Counted from the stretch's first letter, positions 1 through 8,719 are shown. The stretch: 24,550 bases of DNA from JBLKSS01 sp047607725 (GCF_047607725.1 NZ_JBLKSS010000073.1:1-24550); one strand, 5' to 3'. The notes: generated by a model not told the origin, from the sequence alone. Made by a program: numbers and translations.

Positions 1-227
1 TTACCCCACCTACTAGCTAATCCCATCTGGGTTCATCCGATGGTGTGAGGCCCGAAGGTCCCCCACTTTGGTCTTGCGACGTTATGCGGTATTAGCTACC
101 GTTTCCAGTAGTTATCCCCCTCCATCGGGCAGATCCCCAGACATTACTCACCCGTCCGCCGCTCGACTTGCATGTATTAGGCCTGCCGCCAGCGTTCAAT
201 CTGAGCCATGATCAAACTCTTCAATTA
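1..227 (-). rRNA. rrs: 16S ribosomal RNA, 5' end (partial, runs off the left edge)
   Basis: The reverse complement near 227 reads the canonical enterobacterial 16S start (AATTGAAGAGTTTGATCATG, then GGCTCAG and ATTGAACGCTGGCGGCAGGC). The stretch to position 1 is helix 6-12 type 16S sequence. About 225 nt of the roughly 1540-nt gene are present and transcription runs leftward out of the window. The mature 5' end is placed by similarity to E. coli (A-A-A-T-T-G) and may be off by a base or two. As in E. coli rrnB, the operon lies directly downstream of btuB-murI in the same orientation. Confidence 0.97.
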
Positions 228-350
228 AAAGCTTGATGCTCAAAGAATTAAAACTGGTATTCATATGAATATTCGTTTGTTCACTCTTCAAGACTTGATA
301 TTTCGTGTGTCGATATCGTCTTGTGAGTGCCCACACAGATTGTCCGATAA

Positions 351-363
351 ATTGTTAAAGAGC
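351..363 (-). promoter_or_regulatory. rrn leader boxA antitermination site
   Basis: On the minus strand the leader reads GCTCTTTAACAAT, which matches the boxA core of enterobacterial rRNA leaders. It lies between P2 and the 16S start. In the family this RNA element recruits NusB/NusE and related factors so that RNA polymerase resists Rho within the untranslated rRNA. The leader further downstream (about 230-345) also resembles the E. coli pre-16S leader, including the TGTGTGGGCACTC block. Confidence 0.85.
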
Positions 364-404
364 GTGGCCGGGAGGGTGTTTTCTCTACCAGGCGCGGGTN
401 GCGT

Positions 405-432
405 ATATTACGCTTTTCCGCTGTAGAGTCAA
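405..432 (-). promoter_or_regulatory. rRNA operon promoter P2
   Basis: On the minus strand, -35 TTGACT and -10 TAATAT are separated by 16 bp and followed by a GC-containing discriminator. Sequence and placement resemble E. coli rrn P2 promoters. The only ambiguous base in the window (N at 400) falls just downstream of the -10, near the expected initiation region. Confidence 0.85.
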
Positions 433-502
433 GCTTTTATTTGCCCCTAGCGGGCCGCCTGCCTCTGGCTGAGCCGGTGATGTTCCCGGTCAGTGGAGGC
501 GC

Positions 503-530
503 ATTATAGGGCCTTCACGGCCGGTGACAA
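503..530 (-). promoter_or_regulatory. rRNA operon promoter P1
   Basis: On the minus strand, -35 TTGTCA and a perfect -10 TATAAT are separated by 16 bp and followed by GCGCCTCCACTGA. This is nearly identical to the E. coli rrnB P1 core and its GC-rich discriminator, the element behind ppGpp/DksA (stringent) control. P1 lies about 98 bp upstream of P2, as expected for a tandem rrn promoter pair. The bases upstream are only moderately A+T-rich, so I do not call an UP element or Fis sites. Confidence 0.9.
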
Positions 531-856
531 GCGCTAATTGCAACTTTTGCGTCGACTGGCGATAAATTAAACGAAGCACTCTTTTTCCGCCGCCCGTTTA
601 TCCATCGGAACCTGTTTTTCAGTCAACTCTAACGCCGACGGACTGATAATTCTTTTTTGGCCCGCCGGCGAAAAGTTCCCGCCGTCGGTACGAGCGCGGG
701 GTGAGGCTGTCGTCGCGATCGCGACATAGAGAGGAAGAGAGACGAAACGCCAGCGGCCTAAGTGCAAAGGGTGAGAGCAGCACGATGGGGATCGGATGGA
801 TTAACGCCGTGTCCTGGCCCAAGCGGCATGGTCCGTTGTTAAGGCATGGCCTACTG
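531..856. other. spacer between rrn P1 and murI; no gene seen
   Basis: About 325 bp separate the rRNA P1 promoter from the murI stop codon. Short reading frames overlap here on the minus strand, but none resembles a known protein and none has a convincing ribosome binding site. I see no clear Rho-independent terminator for murI. The part nearest P1 (531-600) would hold any UP element or Fis sites. Confidence 0.5.
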
Positions 857-1729
857 TTAGAGCGTAAGCTTTCCCAATGATCCGAAACCATAGCGCGTCA
901 ATGCGGGCATCAGCGCCACCGCCTGCGGCGGGGTGGCAAGACAGTAGGCCCTATTCTGCCCCGCCTCGCCCTGTAGGCCACTGACATCTATCTCATGCTC
1001 TACCAGCCAGGCGGCACGGCGGGCAATGGCTGAGCCGGAATCGACCAGGCGGGAGCCTTCCGGCAGTACCGACTGTAATTCCTGGCTTAGCAGGGGAAAA
1101 TGGGTGCAGCCAAGCACGACCGTGTCGGGGGGCTCCACCGCCCTTAACCAGGGACGTAGGAGTTTACGCAGCACCGGCAGCGGCACCATTTCGCCGTGCA
1201 GTTTGGCTTCCGCCATATCCACCAGTTCGGCCGTACCCAATTGCAAAATTTGGCAATCGCCGGCGAATTGACTGATCAAATCGTGAGTATAGCTGCGCTG
1301 TACGGTAGCGCGGGTCGCCAGTAGTCCGACGATGCCATTGCGGGTTAGCCTGGCCGCCGGTTTGATGGCCGGCACCACGCCGATGATGGGGCAGGGAAAA
1401 CGCTCACGCAACGCAGGCAATGAAATCGTGCTGGCGGTATTACAGGCAACGATGACCATATCGAGCTTCTGCAGCCGCCACATCGCGCCAACGATGGCGA
1501 CGACCCTATCGACAATGAATTGCTCCGGCTTCTCACCATAGGGGAAAGCCTCATTGTCAAACACATACAGATAATGGGCATCCGGCAACGTTTGCCTGAC
1601 CTCATCATAAATCGATAGGCCCCCCACGCCGGAGTCAAAGACAAGAATGGTGGGTCGTTTAGCGGGGCTGCCGTCAGAAAGCATAGGTCCCGGTGAGATA
1701 CAATTCCCGTCCTGCAGTCTGGTAGTCAT
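857..1729 (-). CDS. murI: glutamate racemase
   Basis: Cofactor-independent racemase interconverting L- and D-glutamate, giving D-Glu for peptidoglycan in the cytoplasm. The 290-aa product matches E. coli MurI closely. Visible features: the FDSGVGGLS motif at about 31-39, the two catalytic cysteines in VACNTAS (C96) and LGCTHFP (C208), and a conserved FPYGEK. I chose the ATG at 1729 because it gives MTTRLQDGN, matching the E. coli start MATKLQDGN. The open frame continues 15 codons further upstream inside btuB. The start lies 56 bp inside the 3' end of btuB, as in E. coli. It has only a weak Shine-Dalgarno (GAGA), so translational coupling to btuB is plausible. It appears intact, as expected for an essential gene. 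Confidence 0.96.
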   Translation of the reverse strand: MTTRLQDGNCISPGPMLSDGSPAKRPTILVFDSGVGGLSIYDEVRQTLPDAHYLYVFDNEAFPYGEKPEQFIVDRVVAIVGAMWRLQKLDMVIVACNTASTISLPALRERFPCPIIGVVPAIKPAARLTRNGIVGLLATRATVQRSYTHDLISQFAGDCQILQLGTAELVDMAEAKLHGEMVPLPVLRKLLRPWLRAVEPPDTVVLGCTHFPLLSQELQSVLPEGSRLVDSGSAIARRAAWLVEHEIDVSGLQGEAGQNRAYCLATPPQAVALMPALTRYGFGSLGKLTL

Positions 1730-3557
1730 AAGCTGTCTCATAATTTTTATCGAACACATTAGCAAGTCTACCACGAACCGTCAAGCGGGTTGTGAGCGGA
1801 TATGACGCCGCGATATCCCAAAGACTCACGCCGCCCAGCCGTACGTGTTGATTGGTGTTGTAATCCGTATCCCAGCGCTGCCCTAAATAACGGTAATTCA
1901 GCGACCAGTCGATATTGGCCACCAGCCAGTCCAATTGATATTTCACCTGCTGTTTGGCGCGGCGCGCCAAGATTTCGTTGGTCTTGGCATCACGCGGATC
2001 GAGGTATTCCAGCGTCACTTGGTGCGCCAGCACGCCTGTAGTAAACGAGCCCGTCCACTCTACCCCTTTAATGCGCGCCTTGCCGATATTGTAATAGTTT
2101 TCGCTGTCAGTATCCCACGCGATCATATCGTCAATATCGTTGCGATAGGCGGTTAAACGCCAGTCCAGCGGGCCGGTTAAACCTTCTAGTCCCCCTTCCC
2201 ACTGTTTGCTCTGCTCGGGATCGAGCTGTGCATTGCCGCCATAGGCGCTATAAAGCTGGCCGAGATTCGGCTCCTTATAGGCGGTGCCATAGGACAGCAG
2301 GAGGCGATAACCCTCGACGACTTCCCAGGCGGCGCTGCCCTGCCAGGTATCGTGCCAGCCGAACTGCGAATTATCATCCTCTCGCGCCGCACCCTCCAAG
2401 GTTACCGGGCCGTATAATTGCTGAACCGTGGCATATAAGCCGGTATTACGCTGCTCATAGCCATCGCTGAGATAATTGGTGCCGGGCTCGGTGGTCTGTT
2501 TCTGCCAATCCACCCCAGCGCTGGCGGTACCGTGTGCGATTTGCAGCGTATTACCCCACTGCAGGTAATACTGCTTGGAGTCGTCCAGCGTGGCGAAATC
2601 CGCATAAGGTCCATAGTGGGGATCATAGTTATAGTCTTTGGTATGGTTATAACTGAAAGACAATTAGGAAGCATAAATCCCCTGCTGGAAGCGCAGGCCG
2701 GTATCCCAGGTCCGGCTGTAGAGCTGCCGGGTGTCCGGCAGCACATCCGGATGATTGGCGTCGCTGTAGGAATAGGTGCCGTCATACGCGCTGCGGTTGT
2801 TAAAACCGTAAGTGCGGGTAAAACCGCTGAATTGCTCGTTGAACCGATGTTCCAGACCAGTGTACAGCGTTTTACTCATGAAGCCATCGTGATCAGGCTG
2901 GGCCGGATCGCCATAATTATCCGGCAAGTTGGCCCGAACATCGAATCCGCGGGTATAGGTATAATTGCCCGCCAACGTGGCGGTGGTGTTTTCCCCCAAT
3001 TGCTGACGGGTAGCGCCGTCATAGGTCTGATAACCGTGGGAGCCCATACCGGCGCTAAGCGTGCTGCCGTCCTGTTCTCGGGTGGTGATGATATTCATCA
3101 CGCCGCCAATCGCATCGGAGCCGTACACCGCCGAACGCGGCCCGCGGATATATTCAATGCGCTGCACCAGCGCGATGGGGATTTGGCTGAGATCGGAGGA
3201 GCCGGATATACCCGCCTGATTCATCCGCACGCCGTCGATTAACACCAGCGCATGGCTGGCGTTGGTGCCGCGAATGAAAAGCGAACTTTGCTGACCGAGA
3301 CCGCCGTTCTGACCGATATCCACTCCCGGCAACCGGCTCAGCGCCTCGGCCACCGATTTAATCTGTCCGCGATAGATATCTTCGCGGGTGACCATGCTGA
3401 CCTGCGCCAGTACCGAGGATACCGGGTGGGGGAAGCGGTTCGCGGACATAATCAGCGCATGGCCGTCGGCAGCCTGCGTGGCGGCGCTATCTTGCCCCCA
3501 ACCGGAAAAGGCCGTGACGGACAGCGTCACCAGTACGGTTGTTTTTGTTTTAGACAT
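1674..3557 (-). pseudogene. btuB: vitamin B12 outer-membrane TonB-dependent transporter, broken by one in-frame stop
   Basis: Similar to E. coli BtuB along its whole length: signal peptide (about 1-21, ending near WGQDS), plug domain with RGPRSAVYGSDAIGGVMN, then a barrel ending in aromatic YAF. After 297 codons the frame meets TAA at 2664-2666 (minus strand) and then continues open in the same frame to 1674. Aligned to E. coli, the stop replaces the Gln of KSQLITSYS (here YAS-stop-LSFSYN), so one CAA-to-TAA change explains it. No other lesion is visible. Repaired length would be about 627 aa against 614 in E. coli. The TonB-box region reads ALIMSA instead of TLVVTA, which is divergent. Truncation within the barrel should abolish insertion and B12 uptake unless the stop is read through. 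The 3' end still contains the murI start. Confidence 0.93.
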
Positions 3558-3689
3558 CTCTTCGCATCCAATCGATTGGCAGGACGCCGCTGGCTACAGG
3601 TACCGGCCGCCTGCGGCGGACCCTGGAGGAAACTGTGGAAAACCGGCAGCGTCTTGGGCCGGCCCATAATCCTACCGTTCCGGCGATAA

Positions 3690-3722
3690 AAGTGTCCAGG
3701 GAACAAATGCGCCAGGACACTT
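3690..3722. repeat. inverted repeat in the btuB-trmA divergent spacer
   Basis: AAGTGTCC (3690-3697) and GGACACTT (3715-3722) form a perfect 8-bp dyad with a 17-nt centre. It lies between the divergent btuB and trmA genes, just upstream of the likely trmA promoter. It could be an operator or a transcribed hairpin. No T-run follows, so it is not a classical terminator. Function unknown. Confidence 0.5.
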
Positions 3723-3736
3723 ACACGCGACAAAAC

Positions 3737-3764
3737 TGGACATTAACGGTTTATTCCCTACAAT
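3737..3764 (+). promoter_or_regulatory. probable trmA promoter
   Basis: TGGACA and TACAAT are separated by 16 bp and followed at once by a GC-rich discriminator (CCCGGGC). They lie about 45 bp upstream of the trmA ATG. A GC-rich discriminator fits the known stringent, rRNA-like control of E. coli trmA. The call rests on sequence only. Confidence 0.55.
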
Positions 3765-3809
3765 CCCGGGCAAAAGCGGTCATTACCGCCCAATTAGCAG
3801 GAAACGACC

Positions 3810-4922
3810 ATGACGCCACAGACGTTACCCCTCGACCAGTATGAACACCAGTTGACGGAAAAAGCGAACCGTCTGCGGCAGATGATGCTGGCGTTCCAGG
3901 CGCCCGAGGCGCAGATTTTCCGATCGCGGCCGGCGCATTATCGCATGCGGGCCGAGTTCCGCATCTGGCATGATGAGGACGATCTTTATCACATCATGTT
4001 CGATCAGCAGACCAAAGCGCGGATCCGCATCGATCATTTCATGGCCGGCAGTACCCTCATCAATACGCTGATGACCGAGATGATGACGGCCATACGCCCT
4101 GAGCCCGTGCTGCGCGCCAAGCTGTTTCAAATAGACTATCTCACGACGCTAAGCGGCGAAGCGGTCGTCACGCTCATTTATCACCGACCGCTGGACGATG
4201 CCTGGAGCGATTGCGCCGCGCGCCTGCGCGACGCATTGCGCGCCCGCGGGTACCAAATCCAGCTCATCGGCCGCGCCAACAAGACCAAAATCTGCCTGGA
4301 TCGCTATTATGTCGACGAGCGTCTGCCCGTCGCCGGCCGCACTCTTATCTACCGACAGATAGAGAACAGCTTTACCCAGCCCAATGCCGATATCAATATT
4401 CACATGCTGGAATGGGCGCTGGCGGCCACCGAGGGCGCGCAGGGTGATTTGCTGGAGCTCTACTGCGGCAACGGCAATTTTTCCCTGGCGCTGGCGCGTC
4501 ATTTCGACAGAGTGCTGGCCACTGAAATCGCCAAACCGTCGGTGGAGGCGGCACAGTACAATATCGCCGCCAACCATATCGACAACGTGCAAATAATCCG
4601 TATATCGGCGGAAGAATTTACCCAGGCGATGTGGGGGGAACGCGAATTTACGCGTTTGAAGGAGATTGATTTGCGCAGCTACCGTTGCGAAACGATTTTT
4701 GTCGACCCGCCGCGCAGCGGGCTGGACGATGAGACGGTGAGCATGGTGCAGGCCTATCCGCGCATTCTGTATATCTCCTGCAATCCCGACTCTTTGTGCC
4801 GCAACCTCACTACGCTTGCGGCCACGCACCGTATTGAACGGCTGGCGCTGTTTGATCAGTTTCCCTACACCCATCATATGGAGTGCGGCGTGTTGCTGGT
4901 ACGCAAGGCGACGGCGGGTTAA
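3810..4922 (+). CDS. trmA: tRNA (uracil-5-)-methyltransferase
   Basis: SAM-dependent enzyme that makes ribothymidine at U54 in the T-loop of tRNAs. The 370-aa product aligns from MTP to the HMECGVLL end of E. coli TrmA (366 aa). Visible features: SAM-binding LELYCGNGNFSLAL (215-228), FVDPPRSGLD (297-306), the catalytic nucleophile C324 in YISCNPDSL, and the general-base Glu of HMECGV (E358). All are at the E. coli positions. The start has a good AGGAAAC Shine-Dalgarno. It is divergent from btuB, as in E. coli, and intact. Confidence 0.97.
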   Translation: MTPQTLPLDQYEHQLTEKANRLRQMMLAFQAPEAQIFRSRPAHYRMRAEFRIWHDEDDLYHIMFDQQTKARIRIDHFMAGSTLINTLMTEMMTAIRPEPVLRAKLFQIDYLTTLSGEAVVTLIYHRPLDDAWSDCAARLRDALRARGYQIQLIGRANKTKICLDRYYVDERLPVAGRTLIYRQIENSFTQPNADINIHMLEWALAATEGAQGDLLELYCGNGNFSLALARHFDRVLATEIAKPSVEAAQYNIAANHIDNVQIIRISAEEFTQAMWGEREFTRLKEIDLRSYRCETIFVDPPRSGLDDETVSMVQAYPRILYISCNPDSLCRNLTTLAATHRIERLALFDQFPYTHHMECGVLLVRKATAG

Positions 4923-5133
4923 CGCCGCCGGCACTTAACACCAAAAGGCGAAGCCTGGACATCCTCGCATAGGCCATGACGCCGCCCGCAGACGTATCCA
5001 AGCCGAGGAACGTTAACCGTCATCCAGGGCGGCCATGTCTATAGCGAGGACGTCAGGCCGGCGCATTTTGGGTAAGAAGCAAGACAGCCGGACCTACGCG
5101 GCAAGCGATTCCCCGCCCGAGGTGATGCAGGCC

Positions 5134-5505
5134 TCAGTAATTTTCATCGCCATCCGTTTGCGTCCGGCGCAGCATTTTCAGCCGCCGACCAATCCACAAT
5201 ACCAGCACTACCGCCAGAATTGACGGCACGAAATTGGAGCCGATAGCAGGATATTCGGCGCGCACAATGGCGCTGTACACCAACAGCCCCAGCAGAAAAT
5301 TCGCCGCCACCAGTAAGGGATAACCCGGCGGCATCGCATGATGTTGATAACGCTGATGTAGGCAATACAGCGCCAGCGCGATCGGCGGAAAGAGGGAAAA
5401 CGGAACGATGGCGTTAAACAGCGCGGTAAAACTGCCGTTAAGGGACTGGCCCGCAATCAGTGCCAACAGCAGCGTGCCTTTCTCTGCGAGGGGATTTAGG
5501 GTCAT
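5134..5505 (-). CDS. yijD: YijD family inner-membrane protein
   Basis: Small protein of unknown function, 123 aa against 119 in E. coli. It shows several hydrophobic segments consistent with about four membrane helices (for example GTLLLALIAG, IVPFSLFPPIALALY, LLVAANFLLGLLVYSAIV, ILAVVLVLWIG). Conserved YCLHQRY and VRAEYPAIGSNF blocks match E. coli YijD. The C-terminus is charged. It starts 3 nt after the fabR stop, with its AGG ribosome binding site inside the end of fabR, so the two are almost certainly co-transcribed. The 211 bp between it and the trmA stop hold nothing I recognise. Confidence 0.92.
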   Translation of the reverse strand: MTLNPLAEKGTLLLALIAGQSLNGSFTALFNAIVPFSLFPPIALALYCLHQRYQHHAMPPGYPLLVAANFLLGLLVYSAIVRAEYPAIGSNFVPSILAVVLVLWIGRRLKMLRRTQTDGDENY

Positions 5506-5508
5506 CTG

Positions 5509-6162
5509 TTACCTGCCATTATTCTGGGTAAGGGTCAGCGCTTTTTCCTGTTCGCGACGGTACCAATAAAAAGCCCCTTTGGAAATCATACGCAACTGCA
5601 GCACCAGCCGCTCTTCCAGCTGGCGGCGCTGCTCCAAATCGACATCCAGCGCTTCCGCGCCGGCATTGAAGACGATGATAACCATCGCTTCCGCCTGCGC
5701 TTCGGTAAAGCTGCGCGGCATATGGTTTTCTATTTCCAAATAATCGGCGAGCTCGGCGATGAAGTGCTGGATTTCCCGCGCCACCGCGGCGCGAAAGGCG
5801 CTGGAGGTGCCGGAACGTTCGCGCAGCAGCAGGCGAAAGGCATTGGGGTTATTACCGATAAATTCCATAAAGGTGGCCACCGAGGTGCGGATCACGCTGC
5901 CCCCCTTGGCGATGCGCTGACGCGCCTGGCGCATCAATTGGCGCAACATCAGACCGCTTTCGTCCACCATGGTGAGCCCCAGCTCATCCACATCGCGGAA
6001 ATGACGGTAAAACGAGGTGGGCGCAATGCCGGCTTGGCGGGCGACTTCACGCAGGCTCAGGCTGGCGAAACTGTGTTCAGCGCTCAACTGGCTGAATGCC
6101 GCCTCAATGAGCGAACGCCGCGTCCGCTCTTTTTGTTGCGCTCTGACGCCCATATAAACCAT
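5509..6162 (-). CDS. fabR: TetR-family repressor of unsaturated fatty acid synthesis
   Basis: FabR represses fabA and fabB in E. coli, tuning the unsaturated to saturated acyl ratio in the membrane. The product is highly similar: an N-terminal TetR helix-turn-helix (about 15-60, including SLREVARQAGIAPTSFYRHF), then the ligand/dimer domain with GGSVIRTSV, NPNAFRLLLRERSGTS and RRQLEERLVLQLRMISKGA. I chose the ATG at 6162 (217 aa) because GAGG lies 4 nt upstream. The ATG at 6153 (MGVRAQQK, as in E. coli) is an equal rival. The frame extends to a TTG at 6174. It is the first gene of fabR-yijD, divergent from sthA. I see no FabR-type palindrome in its own promoter. Confidence 0.95.
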   Translation of the reverse strand: MVYMGVRAQQKERTRRSLIEAAFSQLSAEHSFASLSLREVARQAGIAPTSFYRHFRDVDELGLTMVDESGLMLRQLMRQARQRIAKGGSVIRTSVATFMEFIGNNPNAFRLLLRERSGTSSAFRAAVAREIQHFIAELADYLEIENHMPRSFTEAQAEAMVIIVFNAGAEALDVDLEQRRQLEERLVLQLRMISKGAFYWYRREQEKALTLTQNNGR

Positions 6163-6390
6163 CCAGCCTCGCAATAATTGTAAAAAAACAACTATATCAA
6201 AATTTGTTGCAACAGCGTTGATACAAACTGTGTATTTTAACGTCCGTGCGCCTTGCCACGATCACACGATCGGGGGTCTGACAGGACGATCCGTGCTGTA
6301 ACGGCCCGCCCGATACGTTGACAATTGGGATATGCGGGCGTTGATGTTACAATTAGGTTGTTAATTTGTATTCATCAGGTTGGGACAGCT

Positions 6391-7788
6391 ATGCAACCAA
6401 AGTACGATTACGATGCCATTATTATCGGTTCCGGACCGGGCGGCGAAGGTGCCGCCATGGGGTTGACTAAGCGTGGCGCGCGCGTCGCGGTGATTGAACG
6501 CTATGACAACGTCGGCGGAGGTTGCACCCACTGGGGCACCATTCCCTCCAAAGCCCTGCGCCAGGCGGTTAGCCGGATTATTGAAGTCAACCAGAGTCCG
6601 CTGCATGGCAATACCCACCTGCCCCATACCGGCTTCGCCGATATTCTGCGCCACGCCGATCAAGTCATAAAGCAGCAAACCTATATGCGCCAGGGCTTTT
6701 ACGAGCGCAACCACTGCCAGATATTCACCGGCGAGGCCAGCTTCGTTGATGAACACCGGGTGCAGATCCACTATGGCGACAACACCACCGAGATCCTTAG
6801 CGCGGAAAATATCGTCATCGCCTGTGGCTCTCGCCCCTATTATCCCCAGGATGTAGATTTTGACCATGCGCGTATTTACGATAGCAACTCTATCCTCGAT
6901 TTAAAGCACGATCTCCACCATGTTATTATTTACGGTGCCGGCGTCATCGGCTGCGAGTACGCGTCAATTTTTCGCGGTATGAACGTCAAGGTGGATTTGA
7001 TTAACACCCGCGATCGGCTGCTGGCGTTCCTCGATCAGGAGATGTCCGACGCCCTGTCTTATCATTTCTGGAAAAACGGCGTGGTTATCCGCCACAACGA
7101 AGAATACGAAGAAATTAAAGGGCTCGATGACGGCGTTGAGGTACGTTTTCGCTCCGGTAAACGCATGAAAGCCGATTGCCTGCTTTACGCCAACGGCCGC
7201 ACCGGCAATACCGATACCCTTAAGCTGGACAATATCGGGCTGGAAGCGGACAGCCGCGGCCTGATTAAAGTCAACAGCATGTATCAAACCGCCGCTCGCC
7301 ATATCTATGCGGTCGGCGATGTGATTGGTTATCCCTGCCTGGCCTCCGCGGCTTACGATCAGGGCCGTATCGCCGCACAGGTGATAATCAAAGGGCAAGC
7401 CAATGTGCAGTTGATCGAAAATATTCCCACCGGCATTTATACCATCCCCGAAATCAGCTCTGTCGGTAAAACCGAACAAGAGCTTACGGCAATGAAAGTC
7501 CCCTATGAAGTCGGACGGGCGCAGTTCAAACATCTGGCGCGGGCGCAAATCGTCGGCATGAATGTGGGCAGCCTAAAGCTGTTATTCCACCGCGAGACGA
7601 AACAGATCCTGGGCATTCACTGTTTTGGCGAGCGCGCCGCCGAAATTATTCATATCGGCCAAGCCATCATGGAGCAGAAGGGAGAAGACAATACCATCGA
7701 GTATTTCGTCAATACGACCTTCAATTACCCCACCATGGCGGAGGCCTACCGGGTTGCGGCGCTTAACGGGTTAAACCGCCTGTTTTAG
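6391..7788 (+). CDS. sthA: soluble pyridine nucleotide transhydrogenase
   Basis: FAD flavoprotein that moves reducing equivalents between NADPH and NAD+ in the cytosol. The 465-aa product is near-colinear with E. coli SthA (466 aa). Visible features: the FAD-binding GSGPGGEG (13-20), GGGCTHWGTIPSKAL (43-57), the NAD(P) fold YGAGVIGCEY, the GDVIGYP FAD motif, and the C-terminal dimerisation block ending FNYPTMAEAYRVAALNGLN. As in the family, the second redox cysteine of disulfide reductases is Thr (C-x4-T). I chose ATG 6391 (MQPKYDYDAI) by alignment; an open frame runs 22 codons upstream without similarity. A consensus -35 (TTGACA, 6318-6323) lies upstream but I see no clear -10. Its 3' end overlaps oxyR by 18 bp, tail to tail. 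Confidence 0.96.
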   Translation: MQPKYDYDAIIIGSGPGGEGAAMGLTKRGARVAVIERYDNVGGGCTHWGTIPSKALRQAVSRIIEVNQSPLHGNTHLPHTGFADILRHADQVIKQQTYMRQGFYERNHCQIFTGEASFVDEHRVQIHYGDNTTEILSAENIVIACGSRPYYPQDVDFDHARIYDSNSILDLKHDLHHVIIYGAGVIGCEYASIFRGMNVKVDLINTRDRLLAFLDQEMSDALSYHFWKNGVVIRHNEEYEEIKGLDDGVEVRFRSGKRMKADCLLYANGRTGNTDTLKLDNIGLEADSRGLIKVNSMYQTAARHIYAVGDVIGYPCLASAAYDQGRIAAQVIIKGQANVQLIENIPTGIYTIPEISSVGKTEQELTAMKVPYEVGRAQFKHLARAQIVGMNVGSLKLLFHRETKQILGIHCFGERAAEIIHIGQAIMEQKGEDNTIEYFVNTTFNYPTMAEAYRVAALNGLNRLF

Positions 7789-8688
7789 GCCGGTACCCAT
7801 GTAGGTTTGCATATGGCTGCGGATACAGTCCGCTAGCTGCTCATAACGGGCGCGCAGCGGTGAACCGGGCCGATATACCAGCGCGATAGTGCGTTTGGGC
7901 TCTGGTTTATAGCAATTGAGATAGCAAACGCCATCCCGCTTGCGCTCCCGCGGTACCGCCAGCGAGGGCAGCAGGGTGATGCCGCTGCCCGCCGCCACCA
8001 TATTGCGCAGGGTTTCCAGACTAGTGGCGCGAAAGTGCGTATCCTCGTCGGCGCCGGCCTGGAAGCAGAAGCCCATCGCCTGGTCGCGCAGACAGTGGCC
8101 GTCCTCCAGCATCAGCAGCCGCTCGCCGGCAAGATCCGACATCGGCACCCGATCGCGGTACGCCCAGGGATGATCGGCATAGATCGCCAACTGCATCGGT
8201 TCATCGAACAGCGGCACCTCGATAAACGCTTCCGACTCTTTCACCAGCGCCAAAATAGCGCAATCCAGCTTGCCGCTATCAAGCTGCTGCAACAGCTGGC
8301 TGGTTTGTGACTCGTGCAAATACATTTCAAGTTTGGGAAAAGTCTGGTGCAGCGTCGGAACAATATGCGGCAGCAGATAAGGCCCCACGGTGGGGATAAG
8401 GCCGATATGCAGCGGTCCCGACATGGATTCCCCCTGCTGGCTGGCCATCTCGCGCAGAACCTTCACTTCCCGTAGCACCGTACGCGCCTGATCCACCAGC
8501 AGTAGGCCGGCTTGGGTAAACAGCACTTTACGGCTGGTTCGTTCCAATAACATCACGCCCAATTCATCTTCCAGCTTGCGCACCTGTCCGCTGAGAGTGG
8601 GCTGACTAACATGGCAGGAATCGGCGGCGCGTCGGAAATGACGATGCTCGGCCAAGGCCACCAAATACTCAAGATCGCGAATGTTCAT
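7771..8688 (-). CDS. oxyR: hydrogen peroxide-sensing LysR-type regulator
   Basis: OxyR activates antioxidant genes when H2O2 forms its C199-C208 disulfide. The product is 305 aa from MNIRDLEYL, the exact E. coli length. The LysR helix-turn-helix occupies about 1-60 (FRRAADSCHVSQPTLSGQVRKLE). Both redox cysteines are present at 199 (DGHCLRDQ) and 208 (GFCFQ). The ATG at 8688 has a strong GGAGG site 5 nt upstream; an in-frame upstream extension to 8736 has no similarity. It is divergent from the hybrid peroxiredoxin gene, with a conserved OxyR-type site in the gap, and its 3' end overlaps that of sthA. Confidence 0.97.
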   Translation of the reverse strand: MNIRDLEYLVALAEHRHFRRAADSCHVSQPTLSGQVRKLEDELGVMLLERTSRKVLFTQAGLLLVDQARTVLREVKVLREMASQQGESMSGPLHIGLIPTVGPYLLPHIVPTLHQTFPKLEMYLHESQTSQLLQQLDSGKLDCAILALVKESEAFIEVPLFDEPMQLAIYADHPWAYRDRVPMSDLAGERLLMLEDGHCLRDQAMGFCFQAGADEDTHFRATSLETLRNMVAAGSGITLLPSLAVPRERKRDGVCYLNCYKPEPKRTIALVYRPGSPLRARYEQLADCIRSHMQTYMGTGLKQAV

Positions 8689-8719
8689 GAAGTCCTCCGT
8701 CGACGCGATAGCCCGCGTC

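Noticed and set aside
567..891. 66-aa and 90-aa minus-strand frames between rrn and murI
   Set aside because: They overlap each other in different frames, one runs into murI, and neither has similarity or a good ribosome binding site.
1674..2663. A separate 329-aa gene starting at a TTG
   Set aside because: It is the in-frame continuation of btuB beyond the ochre codon and matches the BtuB barrel. There is no ribosome binding site or signal peptide at the TTG.
2532..3242. 236-aa plus-strand reading frame
   Set aside because: It lies antisense to btuB, resembles no family I know, and is explained by high-GC codon shadows.
4149..4934. 261-aa minus-strand reading frame
   Set aside because: Antisense to intact trmA with no recognisable domain or start signal.
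6325..6390. 22-codon N-terminal extension of sthA
   Set aside because: It has no similarity to SthA, and the ATG at 6391 aligns with the family start.
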